Of a DNA stretch of 64,000 nt, positions 33,583-40,885 are shown one piece after another; position 1 is the first letter of the stretch, and every line of letters starts with the position of its first letter. Location of the stretch: contig NZ_QRGC01000004.1 of the NCBI RefSeq assembly GCF_003448965.1, positions 62,001 to 126,000 on the forward strand, in the 5' to 3' direction. This DNA comes from Oceanicella sp. SM1341 (GTDB taxonomy: Bacteria; Pseudomonadota; Alphaproteobacteria; Rhodobacterales; Rhodobacteraceae). Position numbers and translations under genes: made by a program. A model generated the notes under the pieces. That model did not search any database. It saw only the letters and a list, made by a program, of their open reading frames with translations, and had not been told where the DNA came from.

Positions 33583-34403
33583 ACCCCGAGCGCAGGCTGG
33601 GCTGGCGCGGCCGGATGCGCGCGCTCGAAGGCATCGTGTGGCGCGAGGGGCTGCGCTTCCTGCGCCAGCGCGAGCGCTTCCTCTCCGCGCTGGTGCGCCC
33701 GCTGGTGTGGCTGTTCATCTTCGCCGCCGGCTTTCGCGCCGTGCTCGGCATCTCCATCACGCCGCCCTACGAGACCTACGTGCTCTACGAGGTCTACGTC
33801 ACCCCCGGGCTCTGCGCGATGATCCAGCTCTTCAACGGCATGCAATCCTCCCTCTCCATGGTCTACGACCGCGAGACCGGCGCCATGCGCACCCTGCTGG
33901 TGAGCCCCTTCCCGCGCTGGTTCCTGCTCTCGGCCAAGCTCGCCGCCGGCGTGGCCGTGTCGCTGCTGCAGGTCTATGCCTTCCTCGCCATCGCCTGGTT
34001 CTGGGGGGTGGAGCCGCCGCCCTGGGGCTATGTCGCGGCCCTGCCGGCGCTGGTGCTCTCGGGGCTGATGCTGGGCGCGCTGGGGCTGCTCATCTCCTCC
34101 ACCATCCGCCAGCTGGAGAATTTCGCCGGGGTGATGAACTTCGTCATCTTCCCGATGTTCTTCGCCTCCTCCGCGCTCTACCCGCTGTGGCGCATGGCCG
34201 AGGCCTCGCCGCTGCTGCACGACATCTGCGCGCTCAACCCCTTCACCCATGCCGTGGAGCTCATCCGCTTCGCCCTCTACCTCGAGGTGAACTGGCTGTC
34301 GCTCGCCGTGGTGCTGGGGTGTGGATTGGCCTTTCTCGCTGCCGCGATCTATGCTTATGATCCCTCCAAGGGGATGATCGGCCGCCGCGGCCCCACCCGC
34401 TAG
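33579..34403 (+). CDS. lutF: PQQ-associated ABC transporter permease (LutF/PedC type)
   Basis: A 274-residue ABC-2 type permease with about six hydrophobic segments, starting at a GTG that overlaps the ATPase stop. The N-terminal R-E-G-L-R-F-L-R-Q-R-E-R-F region precedes helix 1, and the family motif LNPFTHAVELIRFALY is near residue 222. It is the membrane subunit of the predicted lanthanide-linked transporter. It is the last gene of the operon; short tandem repeats follow. Confidence 0.9.
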   Translation: MNPERRLGWRGRMRALEGIVWREGLRFLRQRERFLSALVRPLVWLFIFAAGFRAVLGISITPPYETYVLYEVYVTPGLCAMIQLFNGMQSSLSMVYDRETGAMRTLLVSPFPRWFLLSAKLAAGVAVSLLQVYAFLAIAWFWGVEPPPWGYVAALPALVLSGLMLGALGLLISSTIRQLENFAGVMNFVIFPMFFASSALYPLWRMAEASPLLHDICALNPFTHAVELIRFALYLEVNWLSLAVVLGCGLAFLAAAIYAYDPSKGMIGRRGPTR

Positions 34404-34427
34404 GCAGGTCGCGGGCCCGGAAGGATC

Positions 34428-34478
34428 ACGGGGCCGGAAGGGCAACGGGGCCGGAAGGGCAACGGAGCCGGCAGGCTC
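34428..34478. repeat. 17-bp tandem repeat, three copies
   Basis: Two perfect copies of ACGGGGCCGGAAGGGCA (34428-34444, 34445-34461) and a diverged third. Related CCGGAAGGGCC words continue to 34550. It lies between lutF and the HWE kinase gene and has no coding potential. Confidence 0.85.
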
Positions 34479-34553
34479 GCGGAACCGATGCCGGGCGGGC
34501 CGGGCCTGCGCGGCGGGAAGGGCCGGAAATTCCGCGCCCGGAAGGGCCGGATC

Positions 34554-34578
34554 GGAACCTTTTACCATTTGCTTCATT
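34554..34578 (+). promoter_or_regulatory. EcfG-like promoter for the HWE kinase
   Basis: GGAAC at 34554-34558, a 16-base spacer and CATT at 34575-34578. This fits the EcfG pattern except A for G in the second element. The kinase ATG is about 95 bp downstream. Confidence 0.45.
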
Positions 34579-34672
34579 ATGGTTGAAAACAGTTAACCGT
34601 TTCGTCGCCGCAGGCCGCGGCGAAGCGCCAGAGGGGCCCGGGGTTCTCCCCCGGGAAAGACAGACCGGACAC

Positions 34673-36598
34673 ATGCGCAGTACGCTCTTCAACAAGGCGG
34701 GCGAGAAGCTCCTCGATCGCATCGCCAGCCCTGAAATGCTCGATGTCATGGACCAGTTCGACTGGTCCGCCACGCCACTGGGACCGGTCAGGGAATGGTC
34801 CGGGGCCTTGTGCTACACCGTGCGCATGATGCTCTCCTCGCGCACCGCCATGGCGGTGATGGTGGGGCGCGAAGGCATCCTGCTCTACAACGACGCCTAT
34901 GCCCGCATCGCCGGCAGCCGCCACCCGGACATTCTCGGCCGCCCGACCGAGGAGGCCTGGCCGGAGGTGGCGAGCTTCAACCGCGACCTGATCGACCGGG
35001 TGCTCGAGGGCGAGACGGTGAGCTTCGACAACCAGCGCCTCACCCTCAACCGCGGCTCCGAGCCCGAGGACATGTGGTTCGACCTCGAGTACGGGCCGGT
35101 GCTCAACCGCTCGGGCCAGCCCATCGCCGTGCTCGCCCGCGTCATCGACGTCACCGACAAGGTGCGCGCCGAGGATGCGCTGGCGCGCAGCGAGGAGCGC
35201 ATGGAACTGGCGCTGGAGAGCGCCGGGCTCATCGGCGTGTGGGACTGGGACGTGGTCGCGGACCGCATCGTCGCCGACCAGCGCTTCGCCCGCATGTTCT
35301 GGGTCGACCCGGAGGAGGCGGCGCGCGGGCTGCGCGTCGAGGCCTTCCTCGCCGCCCTGCACCCCGACGACGACCAGCGCCTGCGCGCGGCCATGGCGGA
35401 GTCGATGGAGCGCGGCAAGAGCTTCGCGGAGGATTTCCGCCTGCGCAGCCCCCGCGGGCAGATCCGCTGGGTCAACGCGCGCGGCGACTGCACCTTCGAC
35501 GATTCCGGGCGCTGCGTGCGCTTCACCGGCGTGGCGGTCGACCTTACCGACCGCCGCCAGGCCGAGGACGCGCTGCGCGAATCCGAGCAGCGCTTCCGCG
35601 CCCTCGCCGACAGCATGCCCCAGATGATCTGGACCGCCCTGCCCGACGGGCGCCACGACTACTACAATGCCCGCTGGTACCAGTTCTCCGGTGGCGAAGA
35701 CCCCGGCGCCGTCGTGGCGGAGGACCGCTGGGAGAGCCTCCTGCACCCGGAGGACCGCGAGGCGGCGCTGGAGAACTGGGAGCGCTGCCTCTCCACCGGC
35801 GAGGTCTACGAGGACGAGTACCGGCTGCGCGACACCGCCGGGCACTACCCCTGGATCCTCGCGCGCGCCGTGCCGATGCGCGACCGCTGGGGGCGGGTGA
35901 CGCGCTGGTTCGGCACCTTCACCGACATCAACGAGCAGCGCATCGCGGCGGAGGAGCGCGAGGTGATCGCGCAGGAGCTCAGCCACCGGATCAAGAACAT
36001 CTACTCGGTGCTCTCCGGGCTGATCAGCCTCTCGGCCCGCTCCTACCCCGGGGTGCGCGACTTCGCCGAGCAGCTGCGCCAGCGCATCTTCGCCATGGGC
36101 CAGGCCCATGACCTGGTGCGCCCGCATTCAAACGCCTCGCAGCCGCACGTGGGCGACACCACGCTGCACACGCTGATCGCCAAGCTGCTGGGGCCCTTCA
36201 TGGAAAACAATTCCGCCCGGGTGCAGATCACCGGCGAGGACCTCAAGATCGACGACCAGGCGGCCACGCCCATGGCCCTGCTGGTGCACGAGCTTGCCAC
36301 CAACGCGGCGAAATACGGCGGGCTCACCCCCACGGGGGGCGGCATCACCGTCGACACCCGGCTGGAGGGCGACCGCGTGCACCTGCTGTGGTGCGAGCAG
36401 GCGGTGCCGGGCTACGCGGCCGAGGGCATGGAGGCGGGCTTCGGCTCGCGGCTCATCAGCCTGAGCATCGAGGGCCAGATGCGGGGCCGCTTCAGCCGCG
36501 AATGGACCGAGGAGGGGCTGCGCATGTCGGTCGACGTGCCGCTCACCGCGCTGCGCCGCGCCCACCACTTCGGCGCCTCCCCCGCCCCCGCGGCCTGA
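34673..36598 (+). CDS. PAS-domain HWE-family sensor histidine kinase
   Basis: A 641-residue soluble sensor. Three PAS units (residues ~20-160, ~175-295, ~305-425) precede an HWE/HisKA_2 kinase core. The phospho-acceptor is H438 in E-L-S-H-R-I-K-N. The later E-L-A-T-N-A-A-K-Y-G-G N-box and an L-W-C-E (WxE) signature define the HWE group. No membrane segment is seen, so it senses a cytoplasmic cue. A TTG at 34583 would extend the protein, but the ATG at 34673 is preferred. The convergent single-domain receiver downstream is a likely partner. HWE kinases often feed the general stress response. Confidence 0.9.
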   Translation: MRSTLFNKAGEKLLDRIASPEMLDVMDQFDWSATPLGPVREWSGALCYTVRMMLSSRTAMAVMVGREGILLYNDAYARIAGSRHPDILGRPTEEAWPEVASFNRDLIDRVLEGETVSFDNQRLTLNRGSEPEDMWFDLEYGPVLNRSGQPIAVLARVIDVTDKVRAEDALARSEERMELALESAGLIGVWDWDVVADRIVADQRFARMFWVDPEEAARGLRVEAFLAALHPDDDQRLRAAMAESMERGKSFAEDFRLRSPRGQIRWVNARGDCTFDDSGRCVRFTGVAVDLTDRRQAEDALRESEQRFRALADSMPQMIWTALPDGRHDYYNARWYQFSGGEDPGAVVAEDRWESLLHPEDREAALENWERCLSTGEVYEDEYRLRDTAGHYPWILARAVPMRDRWGRVTRWFGTFTDINEQRIAAEEREVIAQELSHRIKNIYSVLSGLISLSARSYPGVRDFAEQLRQRIFAMGQAHDLVRPHSNASQPHVGDTTLHTLIAKLLGPFMENNSARVQITGEDLKIDDQAATPMALLVHELATNAAKYGGLTPTGGGITVDTRLEGDRVHLLWCEQAVPGYAAEGMEAGFGSRLISLSIEGQMRGRFSREWTEEGLRMSVDVPLTALRRAHHFGASPAPAA

Positions 36599-36629
36599 CC
36601 CCCCGGCCCCCGGGGACAGCAGGACAGGG

Positions 36630-36668
36630 AAAAACGCCGGACGGGGGCATCGAGCCCCCGCCCGGCGT
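36630..36668 (-). terminator. Distal minus-strand terminator
   Basis: Two stacked helices (ACGCCGG/CCGGCGT and CGGGGGC/GCCCCCG) broken by one mismatch; on the minus strand they are followed by TTTTT. On the plus strand the same stem lies 36 bp after the kinase stop and might act in both directions. Confidence 0.7.
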
Positions 36669-36852
36669 GTCGCCGCGTGCCGCGTCTCCGGCGCCCCCCT
36701 CTCCCTGCGCGCTCCGGCCCACGCCGCATGTGGCGGGCGAGCGGCAGGCCGGCAACGGGCAACGCGGCGGACCCGACCACAGGGGTGACAACACGGGTGC
36801 AGGAGACCACGGGACGCGAAAACAAGACGGGGCGCCGAAAGCAGACGGGGCG

Positions 36853-36886
36853 CAAAAAAGAAGACGGGGCGCTCAGCGGCGCCCCG
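36853..36886 (-). terminator. Terminator of the single-domain receiver gene
   Basis: CGGGGCGC (36865-36872) pairs with GCGCCCCG (36879-36886) around six bases. On the minus strand TCTTCTTTTTTG follows. It is 75 bp past the receiver stop. Confidence 0.75.
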
Positions 36887-36960
36887 ACTTTCTCATGCCC
36901 GTGTCCCCGGGCGGGGTAACCTGGTCGCGCACGATGGCCAGCGGCCACCGCGATCGGCGC

Positions 36961-37368
36961 TCACGCCACGGCGGAGAACACCCGCATGCGGCGCGGGGGG
37001 GGCATGGTGACCTTCTCGCGCGCGGCCACCGCGTAGGCGATCACATCGCGCATCTCGGTCTCGGTGACGGGCTTGGGCACCACGCCGAGGGTTCCGGGCA
37101 CGCCTTCGCCGAGCTGCGAGGGGTTGGCGGTCACGTAAAGCACGGTGATGCCGTAGGAATCGCGCAGCTTGCGCCCCAGGCCGACCCCCGTGGGGCCATC
37201 GGCGAGATTGAGATCGACCAGGGCGACATCCGCATCGCTGCCCCGCTCCATGGCGGCGGCACTGTCGGCGGCGATACCTGCGGATTCATGACCCAGCTCG
37301 CGCACGATCGCCTCGACCTCGAGGGCGATGAAGATTTCGTCCTCTACTATCAGTATCTTCTTTGACAT
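36961..37368 (-). CDS. Single-domain response regulator
   Basis: A 135-residue receiver without output domain. The acidic pocket E9-D10-E11, phosphorylated D52 (VALVDLNLADG) and K99 (VVPKP) are all present, with T80 as switch residue. Such CheY/SdrG-like receivers pass phosphate between kinases and PhyR in the alphaproteobacterial general stress response. The neighbouring HWE kinase and EcfG-like promoter fit that idea but do not prove it. A Pro/Arg-rich C-terminal tail (TMPPPRRMRVFSAVA) is a small extension. Confidence 0.9.
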   Translation of the reverse strand: MSKKILIVEDEIFIALEVEAIVRELGHESAGIAADSAAAMERGSDADVALVDLNLADGPTGVGLGRKLRDSYGITVLYVTANPSQLGEGVPGTLGVVPKPVTETEMRDVIAYAVAAREKVTMPPPRRMRVFSAVA

Positions 37369-37393
37369 GGATCTGCCTGCATTCTGTTCACTG

Positions 37394-37555
37394 TTGCCGG
37401 ATCAACACCCCAACCGGCTCGAGAGTTCCGCCTTTCAGCCCCGGACGGGGGGCATAGCGGCTTTGCGGGAAACAATGGCGTCCGGGAGCCTCAGGTCAAC
37501 CCGATTTTTGGCACAAACTTGCCGGAGACGGCCGAAACCGGCAATTTGTTGCCGG
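37394..37555. repeat. Four TTGCCGG heptamers
   Basis: TTGCCGG occurs at 37394-37400, 37519-37525 and 37549-37555, with an inverted copy CCGGCAA at 37538-37544. The last pair forms CCGGCAA-TTTG-TTGCCGG. They lie between the receiver gene and the end of the minus-strand ABC operon and may be operator half-sites or hairpins. Confidence 0.5.
37404..37429 (-). promoter_or_regulatory. EcfG-like promoter for the receiver gene
   Basis: On the minus strand: GGAAC (37429-37425), a 17-base spacer, TGTT (37407-37404). The start codon is about 36 bp downstream. One base differs from CGTT. Confidence 0.5.
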
Positions 37556-37566
37556 AAGGTGCCGCG

Positions 37567-38175
37567 TCACAACGGGTCCAGTTGCAATTTCGCCGGCTGG
37601 CCGGACATCACGATCACGTGATCCGCCAGGGCCTCGGCCTCCGCCGGCGCGTGGGTGACGAACAGCGTGGTGGCGCCGCTCTCGGCCACCAGCCGCGCGG
37701 TGAGGGCGAGCATCTCCGCCGCGGTGCCGGCGTCGAGCGAGGCGAAAGGCTCGTCGAGCACCAGGAAGTCGGGCCGCGCGGCGAGGGCCCGGGCCAGGGC
37801 GAGCCTCCGCTGCTGGCCCAGCGAGAGCCGCCCCGGAAACGCGTCGCCCCGCCCGGCGAGCCCCACATCGGCCAGCGCCTGCTCCGCGAGGGGCGCGGAA
37901 ATGCCGGTGGTGAGCGTGAGGTTGTCGCGCGCGTTGCGCCAGGGCAACAGGGTGGGCTCCTGGAACACCATCGCCACGCGCCCGGCGCCCCGCACGCTGC
38001 CCTCGAAGGCGCTGTCCAGCCCGGCGGCGATGCGCAGCAGGGTGGACTTGCCCACGCCGGAGGGCCCGAGCAGCGCCACCCGCTCGCCGGGCGCGAGGGT
38101 GAGCGAGATGTCGCGCAGCACCTCCTGCCCGCCGAAGCGCTTGGAGCGGATGTCGATCTCAACCCGCGCACTCAT
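37567..38175 (-). CDS. ABC transporter ATPase, SsuB/TauB-like
   Basis: A 202-residue ATPase, short for its family (usually 240-270). Walker A is GPSGVGKST (~38), the Q-loop FQEPTLLPW (~74) and Walker B FLVLDEPFASLD (~140). The signature reads LSLGQQRRL in place of LSGGQ, an uncommon substitution. The start ATG overlaps the permease stop. The truncated C-terminal part lacks the usual last helix. It serves the transporter encoded upstream; substrate unknown. Confidence 0.88.
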   Translation of the reverse strand: MSARVEIDIRSKRFGGQEVLRDISLTLAPGERVALLGPSGVGKSTLLRIAAGLDSAFEGSVRGAGRVAMVFQEPTLLPWRNARDNLTLTTGISAPLAEQALADVGLAGRGDAFPGRLSLGQQRRLALARALAARPDFLVLDEPFASLDAGTAAEMLALTARLVAESGATTLFVTHAPAEAEALADHVIVMSGQPAKLQLDPL

Positions 38176-38942
38176 GGCCCGCGCCAGCGCCGCACATGCG
38201 CCTCCCAGGGCTGGAGGAGCAGCTTCTCGATGGCGAGCATCACCGCGATGAAGGCGAGCGCGTAGGCCAGCACCATGCCCACGTCGAAGAGCTGGAAGTA
38301 GAGGTGGATCTGGAAGCCCACCCCGCTGGAGCGGCCGAGGAACTCGACCACCAGCACGATCTTCCAGATCAGCGCCAGCCCCGCGCGCGCGGCGGCGGCG
38401 AGATGCGGGGCGAGCTGGGGCAGCACCACGTGGCGCAGCCGCGCGGAAGGGCTCATGCGGAACACCCGCGCCATGGCGTCGAGCCCGGGGTCGAGCGCGC
38501 GCACGCCTTCGCGCAGCATCACGGTGACCATGGGCACCTTGTTGAGCGCCACGGCGGTGACGGCCGCCGCCTCGGTGAGGCCGATCCAGATGTAGCACAG
38601 CACGATGGTGACCAGCGCGGGGAGGTTGAGCAGCACCACCAGCCAGGGGTCGAGCCAGCGGTCGAGCCGGGGCAGACGACCCATGGCCAGCCCCAGCGCC
38701 GTGCCGAGCAGCATCGCGAGCCCGAAGGCCGCCGCCACCCGGGCGAGCGTGGCGCCGAGATGCAGCCAGAGCCGGCCCGACACCGCCTCCTGCCACATCA
38801 GCGGGCCCACCAGCCAGGGGCCGGGCATCAGCCCGGGGTCCGCCGCCAGCAGCGCCGCGGCCGACCAGAGCGCCAGCAGCCCCGCGAGCGAGGCGGCGGT
38901 CACGGCAAGGGAGCCGCGCGCGGGCGGCACGTCGGCGGGCAT
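38172..38942 (-). CDS. ABC transporter permease, SsuC/TauC-like
   Basis: A 256-residue inner-membrane permease of the nitrate/sulfonate/taurine type with about six hydrophobic segments. An EAA-like loop (ARVFRMSPSARLRHVVLPQL) lies near residue 160. It is coupled to the ATPase by ATGA and lies 6 bp after the binding-protein gene. The FlhR-like regulator is divergent, linking the system by position to C1 metabolism. Confidence 0.9.
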   Translation of the reverse strand: MPADVPPARGSLAVTAASLAGLLALWSAAALLAADPGLMPGPWLVGPLMWQEAVSGRLWLHLGATLARVAAAFGLAMLLGTALGLAMGRLPRLDRWLDPWLVVLLNLPALVTIVLCYIWIGLTEAAAVTAVALNKVPMVTVMLREGVRALDPGLDAMARVFRMSPSARLRHVVLPQLAPHLAAAARAGLALIWKIVLVVEFLGRSSGVGFQIHLYFQLFDVGMVLAYALAFIAVMLAIEKLLLQPWEAHVRRWRGP

Positions 38943-38948
38943 CGCGGG

Positions 38949-39920
38949 TCAGCTGCCGGGCTGCACGAAGAGCCCCTCGGGCAGGCCGCGCACCTCGCCC
39001 ACCAGCTCGGCCCCGCCGATCTCGGCCATCAGTGCGAGCAGGCGGCCGGCCGCGGCCTCGTCCACCGGGCCGGGGCCGGGAATGCCGGCGCGGAAGCCCT
39101 CGCGCAGGGCGGCGAACTCGGCCTCGTCCCCGGCGTTCATCATCGGGCGCAGGCGCTCCCAGGCGGCGTCGGAGGTGGCGAGCAGCGCCTTCGCATCGCG
39201 CGAGGCGGCCATCATGCCGCGCACCAGCTCCGGGCGCTGCGCGAGGTCCTCGCCGCGGAACACATAGCCCAGCAGCGGCGTGTCGGGGTCGAGCCCCAGC
39301 GCCTGTGCGGCGTCCGAGACCGAGACCAGCTCGCGCAGCCCCGCCGCGCGCATCCGCGCCATGAAATGCCAGAAGTTCACCGCGCCGCCGAAGGCGCCCG
39401 AGCGCGCCTTCTGGTAGATGAGCGGCGGGGCGCCGAACACCTGCTCGGTGCGGCCCGCGAGGTCGAACCCCTCCTCGGCCTGCGCGTAGGCGCGCAGGAT
39501 GAGCCAGCTCTTGTCGAGCGGCCCGCCGGCGATGCCGATGGTGGTGCCGGCAAGGTCGGAGAGCCGCCGCGCGGGGCTGTCCCCCGGCACCATCAACCCG
39601 CCCACGGCGCGCGAATAGGGCACGAACACATAGTCCCGCCCCGCCGCGCGCTGCCGCGCCACCCAGATGAAATCGGCGACCATCGCCTCGGCCTCGCCGG
39701 CCTGGAAGGCCACGCGCGCCGCCTGCTCGCCGGCCATGGGCATCACCTCGAGGGCAAAGCCATGTGCGGCGTCGAACCCCTCGGCACGGATGGTCCGGGC
39801 CTCCCAGTTCACCGTGCCCACCTGCAGCAGGGCAAGGCGCAGCACCGGTGTCTCGGCCCGCGCCGCCCCGCCGGCGAGCGCGGCCACCGCCAGCACCGCG
39901 AGCGCCCGAATGAGCCGCAT
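38949..39920 (-). CDS. ABC transporter substrate-binding protein, NMT1/SsuA-like
   Basis: A 323-residue periplasmic binding protein with a Sec signal (MRLIRALAVLAVAALAGGAARA). The two-lobed fold of the nitrate/sulfonate/thiamine-precursor group is indicated by LLQVGTVNWE near the N-terminus, then F-Q-A-G-E-A-E-A-M-V-A-D and L-A-G-T-T-I-G-I-A-G-G. It is the first gene of the minus-strand transporter operon. A perfect 18-bp palindrome lies 50 bp upstream. The ligand is unknown; a C1-related amine, sulfonate or a PQQ/metal-related compound are all possible. Confidence 0.87.
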   Translation of the reverse strand: MRLIRALAVLAVAALAGGAARAETPVLRLALLQVGTVNWEARTIRAEGFDAAHGFALEVMPMAGEQAARVAFQAGEAEAMVADFIWVARQRAAGRDYVFVPYSRAVGGLMVPGDSPARRLSDLAGTTIGIAGGPLDKSWLILRAYAQAEEGFDLAGRTEQVFGAPPLIYQKARSGAFGGAVNFWHFMARMRAAGLRELVSVSDAAQALGLDPDTPLLGYVFRGEDLAQRPELVRGMMAASRDAKALLATSDAAWERLRPMMNAGDEAEFAALREGFRAGIPGPGPVDEAAAGRLLALMAEIGGAELVGEVRGLPEGLFVQPGS

Positions 39921-39969
39921 GGCGATATCCCCCCTGTTGCGTTTCTTCTCCCGCCCCCGCCGCGGCGAA

Positions 39970-39987
39970 AGTTGACAGCTGTCAACT
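39970..39987. promoter_or_regulatory. Perfect 18-bp palindrome upstream of the SsuA-like gene
   Basis: AGTTGACAGCTGTCAACT is fully self-complementary and places a TTGACA -35-like element on both strands. It lies 50 bp before the binding-protein start. It looks like an operator for a dimeric regulator overlapping a promoter. Confidence 0.65.
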
Positions 39988-40041
39988 CCGCCCGGCCCCG
40001 GAGGCCGCCCCTCAGGCTATCACCACGGCCGCGCGGGGAAA

Positions 40042-40081
40042 TACGACCAAGGGCCCATCCCCGCCTCCGCCCTTGGTCGTA
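40042..40081. promoter_or_regulatory. Candidate FlhR-type operators, site C pair
   Basis: TACGACCAAGGGC (40042-40054) and its exact inverted copy GCCCTTGGTCGTA (40069-40081) are separated by 14 bases. Each half carries the TACGACCA core found upstream of xoxG and gfa; the lutA site has GCGACCA. The pair lies between the divergent ABC operon and the response-regulator gene, suggesting autoregulation. Confidence 0.6.
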
Positions 40082-40184
40082 GGGCGGGGCGCGAAACGGC
40101 TGTGCTAGGCTGTCGCACAGCGACACGAATTACAGGATACTGCCCATGCAACCACCAGCCGCGCACACCGGGAGGAGCCAGGGC

Positions 40185-40856
40185 ATGACCGTCAGCGAAG
40201 TTCTCGTCATCGACGATCATCCGCTGTTCTGCGAAGCCCTGTCGATGACCCTGCAGAGTGCGCTCGGTGTCGCGAAGGTGGCCACGGCCTCGCGGCTGTC
40301 GGAGGCGCTGGAGCTGCTCTCGGGCGGGCTCTCGCCCGAGGCCATCCTGCTCGACCTCAACCTGCCGGACGTGGCCGGGCTCGACGGGCTCATCCGCCTC
40401 AAGGGGGCGGTGCCGGGCATCCCGGTGATCGTGGTCTCCTCGCTGTCGGACAACCGGATCGTGACCTCGGTGGTGCAGGCCGGCGCGGCGGGCTTCGTGC
40501 CCAAGGACAGCCGGCGCGATGTCTTCGTCTCCGCCTTCCGCGAGATCTGGAACGGCGGCTCCTACACGCCCGACGGCTACTGCCCGCCGGCCGAGGCCGA
40601 GACCGACCGGGGCGCCGAGGCCAATGCCGTCGCCCGCCTCGCCGACCTCACCCCCCAGCAGGGCCGCATCCTGCAGCTCGTGTGCGAGGGCAAGCTGAAC
40701 AAGCAGATCGCCTGGGAGCTCTCCATCGCCGAGACCACGGTGAAGGCGCATATCACCGCCATCCTGCGCAAGCTCGGGGTGCAGAGCCGCACCCAGGCGG
40801 TGCTCATCGCCCAGCAGGCCCGCTTCGCATCCATCTTGCACCCGCCGACAAGCTAG
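40185..40856 (+). CDS. flhR: NarL/LuxR-type response regulator, FlhR/AgmR-like
   Basis: A 223-residue regulator. The receiver domain (residues ~3-120) has D57 (ILLDLNLPD) as phosphorylation site and K near 106 (FVPKDS). The LuxR-type helix-turn-helix (~150-215) shows L-T-P-Q-Q-G-R-I-L and K-Q-I-A-W-E-L-S-I-A-E-T-T-V-K-A-H. This family includes FlhR of Paracoccus and ExaE/AgmR of Pseudomonas, which activate PQQ alcohol dehydrogenase genes. The start at 40185 has GGAGGAG upstream; a longer form from 40146 is possible. It lies 29 bp before the hybrid kinase gene. Confidence 0.85.
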   Translation: MTVSEVLVIDDHPLFCEALSMTLQSALGVAKVATASRLSEALELLSGGLSPEAILLDLNLPDVAGLDGLIRLKGAVPGIPVIVVSSLSDNRIVTSVVQAGAAGFVPKDSRRDVFVSAFREIWNGGSYTPDGYCPPAEAETDRGAEANAVARLADLTPQQGRILQLVCEGKLNKQIAWELSIAETTVKAHITAILRKLGVQSRTQAVLIAQQARFASILHPPTS

Positions 40857-40885
40857 GGCAGCCTTTCCGCAACAAGGGAGGAAAG

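Larger units (their letters stand above)
36599..36960. other. Convergent intergenic region with terminators
   Basis: No gene is evident. The gap lies between the kinase (plus) and receiver (minus) genes. It contains two hairpins oriented for the minus strand (listed separately) and three copies of AGACGGGGCGC starting at 36825, 36843 and 36862, an 18-19 bp period. Confidence 0.7.
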
